Positions 19,361 to 27,459 are shown, counted from the first letter of the stretch. The stretch is 64,000 bases of DNA from Micromonospora sp. BL4 (GCF_003667505.1 NZ_RCVJ01000030.1:34019-98018), one strand, 5' to 3'. Numbers and translations are program-made. The notes: generated by a model not told the origin, from the sequence alone.

Positions 19361-19888
19361 ATGTCCGACATCGACCCGTGCGATCTGCCCGCCGACCGCC
19401 AGCGCGGCTCGAACTTCGGGTGGTCGCTCGGCATGGTGCTGCGTCGCTGGCACGAGTACGTCGAGGAGGCACTGAAGGGCCTGCCCCACGGCAGCCGTGG
19501 CTACCACATCCTGGCCGTGGTCGTTCATGAAGACGTGCCGACACAGGCTGCCCTGGCGTCCCGGCTCGTGATCGACCGCAGTGTCCTGACGTACGTGATC
19601 GACGACCTGGAGAACGCCGGCCTCATCGAGCGACAGCTGGACCCGCGCGACCGGCGTGCCCGGCGGATCGTGGCCACCGAGCGCGGGCGGCAGGCGCTCG
19701 CCGACGCCGAGAAGCGGGTCGCGCACGCCGAGGACCACGTGCTGGCCGGGCTGTCCGAGGAGCAGCGTGCCACCTTCCGCGACTCCGCCAACCGCGCCGC
19801 CGAGGCGATCCACGCCGCCGCACCCGGCACGGACCCCTGCGCCGCGGTGACCAGCGTCATCGGCCCGACGGAGCAGGTGCCGGGCTGA
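19361..19888 (+). CDS. MarR family transcriptional regulator
   Basis: Regulator of 175 residues with the winged-helix core near 55-125: TQAALASRLVIDRSVLTYVIDDLE is the helix-turn-helix region and DPRDRRARRIVATERG the wing, both standard for MarR. The C-terminal helices would form the dimer interface. The N-terminus contains an unusual early Cys (PCDLP) and another Cys near the end (DPCAAV), which could sense thiol-reactive compounds, but this is speculation. It is convergent with the flavoenzyme fusion gene (16 bp between stops). Candidate operators lie before this gene and in the promoter region of the fusion gene, suggesting it regulates both. Confidence 0.88.
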   Translation: MSDIDPCDLPADRQRGSNFGWSLGMVLRRWHEYVEEALKGLPHGSRGYHILAVVVHEDVPTQAALASRLVIDRSVLTYVIDDLENAGLIERQLDPRDRRARRIVATERGRQALADAEKRVAHAEDHVLAGLSEEQRATFRDSANRAAEAIHAAAPGTDPCAAVTSVIGPTEQVPG

Positions 19889-19904
19889 CCCGGCCCGACC
19901 GATC

Positions 19905-22211
19905 TCAAGCAGCATCGTCGAACTCCTCTCCGGCCTGCCGGGCGGGCGCCGGTGGAATCGGGAAGTTGCGGTTGAAGACGTTGTCCGGGTCGTACGTGGC
20001 CTTGACGGCGCGCAGCCGGCCGAGGGTGGGCTCGGGAAAGGCGTCCAGGAGCCGCTCCGGGCTGGTGTCGGACTCGAAGCTGAGGTACATGCCGTCGAGG
20101 TGCTCGTACAGGTCGGCCCAGAGCCTGTCGAGTCGGGGCCTGCGCTCCGGGACGGTGGCGGCGAGCACGGAGAAGTTCTGCTCCCGGTGGGGGTAGGCGG
20201 TGGCCTCGCGGGCGATGTCGTTGACCGCACCCCCGACAGAACGGACCTGCATGACCATCACGTCGCCGGAGCGGATCATCGTCGCCATGGCCTCCGCGGC
20301 CTGCGGTGTGAGGTGGTGCAGCAGCCCGCTGCGCGTGTCCGAGAGTCCCTGGCCCCGGTGCTGGTTGCCGGGCGGTGCGACGAGCGCCGGGTACGGCGCG
20401 AGCTGGGCCTGCTGGTCGAGGACCGGCCCGATCTCCAGGAACGGACTCAGGGCGGACTGCGCGGCCTCGATGTCGTCTCCGGCGTAGACCAGGGTGACCT
20501 GGGCCATCGGCGGGTTGCCACGCCGTCCGGGGAACAGGGACAGGAAGCTGGTCAACTCGCGCGGCGCGTCCTCGACGAGCCGGCCCCAACGACCGAGCAG
20601 GCCGGCGGCGTCGCTCGCGTCGATGACGAGCTGGCCGAACACGACGTTGTCGACCTCGTACGCCTCCAGTTCGAGGGCCGTGACGACGCCGAAGTTGCCG
20701 CCGGCGCCGCGGATCGCCCAGAACAGGTCGGGATGGTGGTCTGCGTCCACCCGGAGCAGGCTGCCGTCCGCGGTGACGATCTCCGCGGCGACGATGTGGT
20801 CGATGGTCAGGCCGTACTTGCGCACCAGGTATCCGACACCGGCGGTGGTGGCGAGACCACCCACGCCCACGTCGCCGTAGTCGCCCGAGCTCATCGCCAG
20901 CCCGTACGGGGCGAGCGCCCGGGCGACGTGTCCCCAGCGGGCTCCCGGCTCCAGGCGGATCCGGCGGGTGGCCCGGTCGAGCACCTCGACCTTGTCCATC
21001 GTGGACATGTCGATGACGATCCCGCCGTCGTTCGTCGACCGGCCGCTGATGCCGTGCCCACCGCTGCGCACGGAGAGCGGAAGCTGCTGCGTGCGCGCGT
21101 AGGCCACGGCGTCGATCACCTCGGCGGCGTCCCGGGGTCGGATCACCAGGGCCGGTGAGCCCTGCCAGCTGTAGCTGTGGCGCACCCGCTCGTACTCCGG
21201 GTCGCCGGGCTCGACGGACCTGGCGGCCAACGACGCGGGCAGTGCGTCGTAGTCGACGCCGGGCTGGCGCCGCGCCAGGGCGACGCTCGACCGGGCCCGG
21301 CTGGTCGAACTCCCGCCTCCCGTGCGCTCCCTGGCCACGGCCTCCCGCAGCGCGGGGGCGATCTCCTGCCCGAACGCCTCGATGAGGCGTGGGTCGTCAC
21401 GGCCGATCAGGAAGGTGCTGAACCCCTCTTCCAGGACCAGCGGGAGGAGCTGCTCGACCCACTGCTGGGCGGGTCCCTGCAGGAAGCCCCGGCTGCGCGA
21501 CGAGACGTCGACCGTGAACACGTTGAGCAGCCGGCGGATCTGTCGCGGGTCGCGTCCGGCCGCCGACGCCGCCTCGTCGATGAGCCGGTTGGCGGTGGCC
21601 CGGTCCGGCGACCGGAGGTACTCCTGCGTCGGCAGCCAACCGTCGGCCTTCTGGCCGGTCAACTCCAGCATCCGGGGCTGGTAGGCGCCGAGCCAGATGT
21701 TGATGTCGTGCTCCGGTGCCGGGCCGCGCTGCATGCCCGGAATCGGGTAGTACTTTCCCTCGTGCCGCAGCGGCCCGGCGGCGCCGTCGTCCCAGACGCC
21801 GCGCAGGACGTCGATCGCCTCGCGCAGCGCCGCGACGCCCTGACCCGCGGTCAACCGACGTGCGCCCATTCCCTCGACTCCGTCCCAGAAGGCGCCGGCG
21901 CCGAGGCCGAGCTCGAACCGGCCGTGCGAGAGCCGGTCCAGGCTCGCCGCGGCCCGGGCCAGGACGGCCGGTGGGCGCAGCGGCAGGTTCAGAACGTTCG
22001 CGGAGACCCGTAGCCGCTCGGTACGGGCGGCGACCCAGCTCAGCAGAGTCCAGGTGTCGAGGAATTCGGCGTTGTAGGGATGGTCCTGGAAGGTGGCGAG
22101 GTCCAGTCCGGCCGCCTCGGTCAGCTCAGCCAACGCCACGACCCGGTCCGGGTCGTGCACGGTCGGCGTGAGGAACGTCCCGAACAGAAGATCGTGTCCG
22201 TAATCGGGCAT
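19905..22211 (-). CDS. Fusion of a luciferase-like (LLM) oxidoreductase and a BBE-type FAD-linked oxidase
   Basis: One uninterrupted frame of 768 residues joins two flavoenzyme families. Residues 1 to about 310 are an LLM-class TIM barrel (LLFGTFLTPTVHDPD, FQDHPYNAEFLD, RLSHGRFELGLGAG, DINIWLGAYQPRML). After a Ser/Arg/Gly-rich linker near 310-325, residues 345-768 are a PCMH/BBE flavoenzyme. SGGHGISGRSTNDGG would supply the histidyl-FAD, VGVGGLATTAGVGYLVRKYG the FAD loop, and YDPDNVFNRNF the BBE C-terminus. I choose the ATG at 22211 (MPDYGHD); an ATG 18 codons upstream adds unrelated residues. The first half uses FMN or F420, the second FAD. Two linked oxidations on one substrate are likely; the substrate is unknown. 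Confidence 0.88.
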   Translation of the reverse strand: MPDYGHDLLFGTFLTPTVHDPDRVVALAELTEAAGLDLATFQDHPYNAEFLDTWTLLSWVAARTERLRVSANVLNLPLRPPAVLARAAASLDRLSHGRFELGLGAGAFWDGVEGMGARRLTAGQGVAALREAIDVLRGVWDDGAAGPLRHEGKYYPIPGMQRGPAPEHDINIWLGAYQPRMLELTGQKADGWLPTQEYLRSPDRATANRLIDEAASAAGRDPRQIRRLLNVFTVDVSSRSRGFLQGPAQQWVEQLLPLVLEEGFSTFLIGRDDPRLIEAFGQEIAPALREAVARERTGGGSSTSRARSSVALARRQPGVDYDALPASLAARSVEPGDPEYERVRHSYSWQGSPALVIRPRDAAEVIDAVAYARTQQLPLSVRSGGHGISGRSTNDGGIVIDMSTMDKVEVLDRATRRIRLEPGARWGHVARALAPYGLAMSSGDYGDVGVGGLATTAGVGYLVRKYGLTIDHIVAAEIVTADGSLLRVDADHHPDLFWAIRGAGGNFGVVTALELEAYEVDNVVFGQLVIDASDAAGLLGRWGRLVEDAPRELTSFLSLFPGRRGNPPMAQVTLVYAGDDIEAAQSALSPFLEIGPVLDQQAQLAPYPALVAPPGNQHRGQGLSDTRSGLLHHLTPQAAEAMATMIRSGDVMVMQVRSVGGAVNDIAREATAYPHREQNFSVLAATVPERRPRLDRLWADLYEHLDGMYLSFESDTSPERLLDAFPEPTLGRLRAVKATYDPDNVFNRNFPIPPAPARQAGEEFDDAA

Positions 22212-22300
22212 TGCCGTACCACCAATCTGACTCGCTTCTCGGAAACCTGTTGATCCACAACTCATTTGCCCGGCAGCTCATTCCGTGTCGGCATCAAATG

Positions 22301-22336
22301 TGTTGGGGGCAACATGAGTTGCCAGACAAACGGTTG
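22301..22336. promoter_or_regulatory. Candidate MarR operator between the flavoenzyme fusion and the NTF2-like gene
   Basis: The 14-bp perfect-arm palindrome TGTTGGGGGCAACA (22301-22314) and the decamer CAAACGGTTG (22327-22336) lie in the 180-bp divergent gap. Both resemble the sequence before the MarR gene at 19361. Binding here could control the fusion gene, the NTF2-like gene, or both. Confidence 0.5.
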
Positions 22337-22391
22337 GCGCGAGTGGCCGGAGCGAGCGGCGACCTCTCCACAGCCGTGGAACGATCAACCC

Positions 22392-22721
22392 ATGGCCACT
22401 ACCGACATCCCGGCGGCGATCCGCGCCTTCGTCGACGCGACGAACCAGGGCGACCCGGAGGCCTTCGCCGCCTCGTTCACCGACGACGCGTACCTCAACG
22501 ACTGGGGCCGCGAGTACCGGAGCCGGGACGGCGTGCGCGACTGGGACCGCACCGACAACATCGGCAAGCAGTCCCACTTCGAGATCGTCGGGATCGAGCA
22601 GGGCCCCGACCCCGACAGCTACGTCGCCACCCTCACGGTGACCGGCAACGGCCACAACGGCACCGGCCCGATGACCTTCCACCTGCGCGACGGTCTGATC
22701 GCGAGCCTGCGGATCAGCTGA
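22392..22721 (+). CDS. NTF2-like/SnoaL-fold small protein
   Basis: Protein of 109 residues with the NTF2-like cone fold pattern: an N-terminal helix IPAAIRAFVDATNQGDPEAF, the FTDDAYLNDWG strand region, and C-terminal strands with GPMTFHLRDGLIASLRI. Members are ketosteroid-isomerase-like enzymes or binding proteins for small hydrophobic molecules. The start is the ATG opening MATTDIP; frames further upstream run through the operator region. It is divergent from the flavoenzyme fusion, so it may act in the same pathway or handle its product. No catalytic Asp/Tyr set can be assigned with confidence. Confidence 0.8.
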   Translation: MATTDIPAAIRAFVDATNQGDPEAFAASFTDDAYLNDWGREYRSRDGVRDWDRTDNIGKQSHFEIVGIEQGPDPDSYVATLTVTGNGHNGTGPMTFHLRDGLIASLRIS

Positions 22722-22768
22722 CGCGAAGGCCGTCCGTCGCTGACAGTCGATCGACGCGCTGCTATTTG

Positions 22769-22785
22769 TTAAGAGAGTTTCCTGA
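22769..22785 (+). promoter_or_regulatory. CsnR-box-like operator before the chitosanase gene
   Basis: TTAAGAGAGTTTCCTGA matches 14 of 17 positions of the palindrome TTAGGAAASTTTCCTAA that I recall as the CsnR box of Streptomyces chitosanase genes. It lies 87 bp before the chitosanase start. In Streptomyces a ROK-family repressor binds it and is relieved by chito-oligosaccharides. The consensus is from memory. Confidence 0.6.
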
Positions 22786-22871
22786 TGCTCGCGGCACCCT
22801 CGGGTCGATCGCGCCGCACGGGGGGCCAACCGTCCCGCCGGCGGACCGCCGCCCTTCCCCCGAGGAGCAGC

Positions 22872-24074
22872 ATGCTTCGCAAGAGGACCGCCGCCCACGT
22901 CGTGGGCGCGCTGCTGATCGGCACCGCCGCGCTCGGCTACGGCCTGCCGTCGGCCAGCGCGGCGGCCGCAGGCCCGATCACCGGCCTCGGCGGCAGATGC
23001 GTCGACGTTGCCGGGGCCAACCCGGCCAACGGCACCCCGGTCCAGCTCTACGACTGCAACGGCAGCGCGGCCCAGACGTGGACGGTCGGCAACGCCGACA
23101 GCTCGGTCCGGGCACTCGGCAAGTGCCTGGACGTGGCCGCCGCGTCGACCGCCAACGGCGCCAAGGTGCAGCTGTACGACTGCAACAACACCGCCGCTCA
23201 GAAGTGGACGGCCAGCAACGGCGCCCTGGTCAACACGGGCTCGGGCAAGTGCCTCGACGTCACCGACCGGAGCACGGCGAACGGTGCCCGGTTGCAGATC
23301 TGGAGCTGCTCCGGCGGCACCAACCAGCGGTGGACCCTGCCCGGCGGCGGCACCCCGCCCCCCACCACCCCGGCCGGGCGCAACCTCGACGACCCGGCGA
23401 AGAAGGACGTCGCCATGCAGCTCGTCTCGGCGGCGGAGAACTCCTCGCTCGACTGGCGCGCGCAGTTCTCCTACATCGAGGACATCGGCGACGGGCGGGG
23501 CTACACCGCCGGCATCATCGGCTTCTGCTCCGGCACCGGCGACATGCTCGAACTGGTCGAGGCGTACACCCGCACCAAGCCGGGCAACGTGCTGGCGTCG
23601 TACCTGCCGGCGCTGCGCGCCGTAAACGGCACCCCCTCGCATGCCGGCCTCGACCCCAACTACCCCCGCGACTGGCAGACCGCGGCCACCGACCCGGTGT
23701 TCCGGGCCGCGCAGGAGGCCGAGCGGGACCGGGTGTACTTCAACCCTTCGGTACGCGACGGCAAGACCGACCAGGTCCGGGCGCTCGGCCAGTTCGCGTA
23801 CTACGACGCGGCGGTGATGCACGGGTACGAGGGCATGCGGGCGATCCGCAACCGCGCCCTGGCCCGCGCGAAGCCCCCGGCGCAGGGCGGCGACGAGCGC
23901 GCCTGGCTCCACGCCTTCCTCGACGAGCGGGTCATCGAGATGAGGAAGGAGGCGGCCCACTCGGACACGTCCCGCGTCGACACGGCCCAGCGGGTGTTCC
24001 TCAACAACGGCAACTTCGACCTGAACACGCCACTGGTGTTCGCCGTCTACGGGCAGCAGTTCCGCATCGGCTAG
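22872..24074 (+). CDS. csn: Secreted chitosanase: ricin-B lectin domain plus GH46 catalytic domain
   Basis: Extracellular endo-chitosanase of 400 residues. A Sec signal of about 31 residues ends ASA. Residues 35-155 form three ricin-B/CBM13 repeats, each with the QxW element (AAQTWTV, AAQKWTA, TNQRWTL). A Gly/Pro/Thr linker follows, then the GH46 domain from about 175. The catalytic pair is Glu189 (SAAENSSLDW) and Asp207 (YIEDIGDGRGY), 18 residues apart as in the Streptomyces enzymes. GAGGAG lies before the ATG. The enzyme cleaves beta-1,4-glucosamine polymers; the lectin part may bind the polymer or fungal wall sugars. A CsnR-like box is upstream. A lectin fused N-terminally to GH46 is less usual than the single-domain form. 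Confidence 0.93.
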   Translation: MLRKRTAAHVVGALLIGTAALGYGLPSASAAAAGPITGLGGRCVDVAGANPANGTPVQLYDCNGSAAQTWTVGNADSSVRALGKCLDVAAASTANGAKVQLYDCNNTAAQKWTASNGALVNTGSGKCLDVTDRSTANGARLQIWSCSGGTNQRWTLPGGGTPPPTTPAGRNLDDPAKKDVAMQLVSAAENSSLDWRAQFSYIEDIGDGRGYTAGIIGFCSGTGDMLELVEAYTRTKPGNVLASYLPALRAVNGTPSHAGLDPNYPRDWQTAATDPVFRAAQEAERDRVYFNPSVRDGKTDQVRALGQFAYYDAAVMHGYEGMRAIRNRALARAKPPAQGGDERAWLHAFLDERVIEMRKEAAHSDTSRVDTAQRVFLNNGNFDLNTPLVFAVYGQQFRIG

Positions 24075-24080
24075 CGCCCT

Positions 24081-24111
24081 TGCCTTGACGTCGGCGACAA
24101 GGTTTAGCGTG
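24081..24111 (+). promoter_or_regulatory. MerR-type promoter with 19-bp spacer and dyad
   Basis: A -35 TTGCCT (24081-24086) and a -10 TAGCGT (24106-24111) are separated by 19 bp, the over-long spacing that MerR proteins correct by bending DNA. The dyad CCTTGACGTC / GGCGACAAGG (24084-24103; outer arms CCTTG/CAAGG) fills the spacer. It most likely serves autoregulation of the MerR-thioredoxin operon. Confidence 0.65.
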
Positions 24112-24139
24112 GTCGTGACGGGCGGGCACAGGGGGTCGG

Positions 24140-24532
24140 ATGCTGATCGGTGAGCTGGCGGAGAGGGCCGGGACGAGCACCCGCGCCCTGCGCTACTACG
24201 AGGCGCACGGGCTGGTACGCCCGGAGCGCTCCGCCAACGGCTACCGCGTCTACGACGAGGCGGAGCTCCGGGTCGTACGGGAGATCCGGGCCCTGCTCGA
24301 CGTCGGCTTCGGCCTCGACGACGTTCGTCCGTTCGTCGCCTGCCTCCGGGCCGGCAACACGTCCGGCGACGTCTGCCCGGACTCGGTCACCGTGCTGCGG
24401 CGCAAGCTCGCCGAGGTGGACGCCTATCTCGACCGGCTCGGCGCGGTACGCCAGCAGCTCCACACCCAGCTCACCCACGCCATCGCGCACCGGGAGGAAC
24501 CATGCCCCAGGAAACGGCAGTCGGCTCGCTAG
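24140..24532 (+). CDS. MerR family transcriptional regulator
   Basis: Regulator of 130 residues: the N-terminal winged helix MLIGELAERAGTSTRALRYYEAHG and the wing GYRVYDEAEL are diagnostic of MerR. The coiled dimerisation helix occupies about 78-112 and includes one Cys (DVCPDSV near residue 78) and another in VACLRAG, with a C-terminal PCPRKR. Cysteines could bind metal or sense oxidation, but no full metal-binding set is clear. AGGGGG stands before the ATG. The end overlaps the thioredoxin gene by 31 bp, so the two are cotranscribed and the regulator probably controls thioredoxin in response to redox or drug stress. Confidence 0.9.
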   Translation: MLIGELAERAGTSTRALRYYEAHGLVRPERSANGYRVYDEAELRVVREIRALLDVGFGLDDVRPFVACLRAGNTSGDVCPDSVTVLRRKLAEVDAYLDRLGAVRQQLHTQLTHAIAHREEPCPRKRQSAR

Positions 24533-24849
24533 TCACCGTCACCGACGACACGTTCGCCGAGCTGGTGCTCGCCAGCGACCGGCCGGTGGTGGTCGACTTC
24601 TGGGCCGACTGGTGCCCGCCCTGCAAGGCGATCGAGAAGAGCCTGGTCGAGCTGGCCGGGGAGTTCGGCGACCGGATGGTCGTGGCGAAGCTCAACTCGG
24701 ACGAGAACCCGGAGGCCACCCGGCGCTACGCCGTCATGTCCCTGCCGACGCTGCTGGTCTTCCGTCAGGGCGAGGTCGTCGGCTCGACCGTGGGGTCCAG
24801 GCCGAAGACCCACCTCCGGCAGATCCTGACCACACAGGCCGACCTGTAG
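24502..24849 (+). CDS. Thioredoxin
   Basis: Thioredoxin-fold protein of 115 residues with the active site WADWCPPCKAIEK near residue 35. The dipeptide between the cysteines is Pro-Pro, not the usual Gly-Pro, which shifts redox potential towards oxidising in model proteins. The cis-Pro loop is MSLPTLLVF and the fold is otherwise standard. No signal peptide is present, so it acts in the cytoplasm. The start lies inside the MerR gene, 31 bp before its stop, with GGGAGG upstream. Coupling to a MerR regulator suggests stress-induced expression, separate from a housekeeping trxA elsewhere. Confidence 0.92.
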   Translation: MPQETAVGSLVTVTDDTFAELVLASDRPVVVDFWADWCPPCKAIEKSLVELAGEFGDRMVVAKLNSDENPEATRRYAVMSLPTLLVFRQGEVVGSTVGSRPKTHLRQILTTQADL

Positions 24850-24852
24850 CGG

Positions 24853-25404
24853 TCAGCGGCGGCTGAGCTCCGCCTCAAGTCGCTGGATGAGCGTCTTGCG
24901 GGCCTTGCCGCCGCGCTCGTTCCGCAGGGCGGACCGGAGCTGTCGCGTGTCGAGGCCACGGACCAGTTTGGCCGCCTCGGCGACGGACATCTCCGACATC
25001 CGTCCGGCCGTCGTGGCGTCCCGGCGGGCTCGGCTGGCCGGTCTCGTGTTGGCCACGAACTGCTTGCCGGTCCGCGACGCCTTCCGCTTCTTGGTGTCGG
25101 TGGCGCGCTTCTCGTCCTCCGACAGCTCCTCCCAGGCCTTCTTCGGCAGGTAGCGACTGGTGGTGTCGCCGTGCCGGGCCCGGGTGTCGCCCTCTCTGGT
25201 CTGCCAGTCCTCCGCGCCCCACCGTTGCAGGGACTTCTGCCGCTCGTCCTTGGGACCCAGGAATCCGCCGCCCCGTCTCTTGTACTCCTGGGTGACCAGT
25301 TGCGACTTCCGCGCCGACCACTGCCCCGGCCTGCCGCCCTTGTCGGAAGCCTTGATCTCTTCCTTGATCTGCTCTCTGAGTTCGGGCTTCGTGTACCGCG
25401 CCAT
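24853..25404 (-). CDS. Basic DUF5872-like protein
   Basis: Highly charged cytoplasmic protein of 183 residues, rich in Lys and Arg. The first two thirds (MARYTKPELREQIKEEI, KGGRPGQWSARKSQLV, GGGFLGPKDERQ, RYLPKKAWEEL, EDEKRATDTKKRKAS) resemble the family I recall as DUF5872. The last 45 residues (SVAEAAKLVRGLDTRQLRSALR) form helices like a SAP or Rho-N DNA/RNA-binding module. No enzymatic motif is visible. The stop is 3 bp from the thioredoxin stop on the other strand, so the genes are convergent. The upstream gap shares a region with the MerR-type promoter of the ABC gene. Function unknown; nucleic-acid binding is inferred. Confidence 0.75.
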   Translation of the reverse strand: MARYTKPELREQIKEEIKASDKGGRPGQWSARKSQLVTQEYKRRGGGFLGPKDERQKSLQRWGAEDWQTREGDTRARHGDTTSRYLPKKAWEELSEDEKRATDTKKRKASRTGKQFVANTRPASRARRDATTAGRMSEMSVAEAAKLVRGLDTRQLRSALRNERGGKARKTLIQRLEAELSRR

Positions 25405-25453
25405 GAACGGCAGCTACCCGGGACCGCACGGCCTATGCCTCCCGCGCGGCGGC

Positions 25454-25484
25454 TTGACCTCAACCTCACGCGAGGTTCTAGCCT
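25454..25484 (+). promoter_or_regulatory. MerR-type promoter of the ABC exporter gene
   Basis: A -35 TTGACC (25454-25459) and a -10 TAGCCT (25479-25484) are separated by exactly 19 bp. Inside lies the perfect dyad AACCTC-ACGC-GAGGTT (25462-25477). This is the classic layout for MerR-family activation. It differs in sequence from the dyad before the nearby merR gene, so another MerR protein may act here. Confidence 0.65.
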
Positions 25485-25502
25485 GCTTCGCGGAGGTACG
25501 GC

Positions 25503-27398
25503 ATGAGCATGGAAGTTACCGCGTGGACGTCCCTGCACCACGCGATGAACGCGCAGGACGAACGACCACTGTCCCGGGCGACCCTGAAGCGCATCGCGCG
25601 GTTCGCACGACCACACCGGCCCCTGATCATCAAGTTCCTGTTGTTGAGCGTGGTGACGGCGGTCCTCACGGTCGCGGCGCCGGTGCTCGCCGGTCGGGTC
25701 GTGGACGCGATCGTCGACGGCGCCGACAGCGGCGTCGTGATCCGGTTGGCGGTGCTGATCGCCGTGATCGCCCTGGCCGAAGCCGGTCTGGGGCTGTTGA
25801 CGCGGTTCCTGTCCGCCAGCATCGGCGAGGGACTGATCGTCCAGCTGCGGACCGCCGTCTTCGACCACGTCCAGCGCATGCCCGTGGCGTTCTTCACCCG
25901 GACCCGCACCGGTGCGTTGGTGAGCCGCTTGAACAACGATGTGATCGGCGCGCAGCGGGCCTTCAGCGACACCCTGTCGGGTGTGGTCGGCAACGCGGTC
26001 ACACTGGCCCTGACGCTGGCGGTGATGCTCAGCTTCTCGTGGCAGATCACGCTGCTGGCGCTCGTACTGCTGCCCATCTTCGTGCTTCCGGCCCGGCGGA
26101 TGGGTTCGCGGCTGGCCCGGTTGCAGCGCGAGGCGGCCGAACACAACGCGGCCATGAGCACCCGGATGACCGAGCGTTTCTCGGCACCCGGCGCGACACT
26201 GGTCAAGCTCTACGGACGTCCGGCCGAGGAGTCGGCCGAGTTCGCGGCGCGGGCGCGCCGTGTACGCGACATCGGCATTCGCACCGCCATGCTCCAGTGG
26301 GTCTTCATCACCGCGCTCACCGTCGTCGGCTCGCTGGCGCTGGCCCTGGTCTACGGGCTGGGCGGTCTCTACGCCCTGCGGGGCAGCCTCGACGCCGGCA
26401 CCGTGGTCGCGCTCGCGCTGCTGCTGTCGCGCCTCTACGCGCCGTTGACGTCGCTGGCCAGCGCCCGGGTCGAGGTGATGAGCGCGCTGGTGAGCTTCGA
26501 GCGGGTGTTCGAGATCCTCGACCTCAAGCCGCTGATCCTCGACAGGTCCGATGCCCGGCCGCTCCCGGACGGACCGGTCGCGGTGGAGTTCGACGCCGTA
26601 CGGTTCGGCTACCCGTCGGCCGACAAGGTGTCGCTCGCGTCCCTTGAGGATGTGGCGAAGCTCGATACGCGCGGCGGCGAGGAGGTGCTGCACGGCGTGT
26701 CGTTCCGCGCCGAAGCGGGGCAGATGGTCGCCCTCGTCGGTTCGTCCGGGGCGGGCAAGTCGACGATCGCCCAACTCCTGCCGCGCCTGTACGACGTCGA
26801 GGGTGGCGCGGTGAAGCTCGCCGACGTCGACGTACGCGACCTGTCGGCCGAGTCGATCCGAGCGGCGCTCGGCGTGGTGACCCAGGACGGGCACCTGTTC
26901 CACGAGAGCATCCGCGCCAACCTGGTGTTCGCCCGGCCGGATGCGACCGAGGACGAGATGTGGGACGTGCTGCGACGGGCTCGGCTCGACACCCTGATCC
27001 GCTCACTTCCGGACGGGCTCGACACCGTCGTCGGTGAACGGGGGTACCGCCTGTCGGGCGGGGAACGGCAACGCCTCACCATCGCGCGACTGCTGCTGGC
27101 CCGTCCCCGTGTGGTCATCCTGGACGAGGCCACGGCGCACCTGGACTCCACGTCGGAAGCCGCCGTGCAGGACGCCCTCGCCGAGGCCCTGACCGGCCGG
27201 ACCAGCGTGGTCATCGCGCACCGGCTGTCCACCATCCGTGCGGCCGACCAGATCCTCGTCGTCGAGGACGGACGCATCGTCGAACGCGGGCGACACAGCG
27301 AGCTGCTCGCCGCGGGTGGCCGGTACCAGGATCTGTACCGCACCCAGTTCGACCAGGACGGGCCGCCGGTCCAGGAGGAGCGCGTCGCGGCCGTCTGA
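25503..27398 (+). CDS. ABC exporter with fused membrane and ATPase domains
   Basis: Half-transporter of 631 residues. The membrane domain (about 35-330) has six helices of the ABC type-IV exporter fold, and the ATPase domain (about 360-615) carries Walker A LVGSSGAGKSTI, Q-loop VTQDGHLF, signature YRLSGGERQRL, Walker B VVILDEATAHLD and H-loop VIAHRLST. All residues for ATP hydrolysis are present, so a homodimer would work. GGAGG lies before the ATG at 25503. It has its own MerR-type promoter and a hairpin terminator, and stands as a single-gene unit. Multidrug or lipid export is the usual role of such proteins; the substrate is not determinable from sequence. Confidence 0.93.
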   Translation: MSMEVTAWTSLHHAMNAQDERPLSRATLKRIARFARPHRPLIIKFLLLSVVTAVLTVAAPVLAGRVVDAIVDGADSGVVIRLAVLIAVIALAEAGLGLLTRFLSASIGEGLIVQLRTAVFDHVQRMPVAFFTRTRTGALVSRLNNDVIGAQRAFSDTLSGVVGNAVTLALTLAVMLSFSWQITLLALVLLPIFVLPARRMGSRLARLQREAAEHNAAMSTRMTERFSAPGATLVKLYGRPAEESAEFAARARRVRDIGIRTAMLQWVFITALTVVGSLALALVYGLGGLYALRGSLDAGTVVALALLLSRLYAPLTSLASARVEVMSALVSFERVFEILDLKPLILDRSDARPLPDGPVAVEFDAVRFGYPSADKVSLASLEDVAKLDTRGGEEVLHGVSFRAEAGQMVALVGSSGAGKSTIAQLLPRLYDVEGGAVKLADVDVRDLSAESIRAALGVVTQDGHLFHESIRANLVFARPDATEDEMWDVLRRARLDTLIRSLPDGLDTVVGERGYRLSGGERQRLTIARLLLARPRVVILDEATAHLDSTSEAAVQDALAEALTGRTSVVIAHRLSTIRAADQILVVEDGRIVERGRHSELLAAGGRYQDLYRTQFDQDGPPVQEERVAAV

Positions 27399-27412
27399 GC
27401 GGTGCGCTCGTA

Positions 27413-27449
27413 CCGCCGCCCGCCACGGTGAGCCCGTGGTGGGCGGCGG
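27413..27449. terminator. Bidirectional hairpin between the ABC exporter and PepSY genes
   Basis: A 16-bp stem with one mismatch (27413-27428 against 27434-27449) and a 5-nt loop, between two convergent genes. It is 15 bp past the ABC stop and 11 bp past the PepSY stop. Confidence 0.7.
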
Positions 27450-27459
27450 CAACCCGGCG

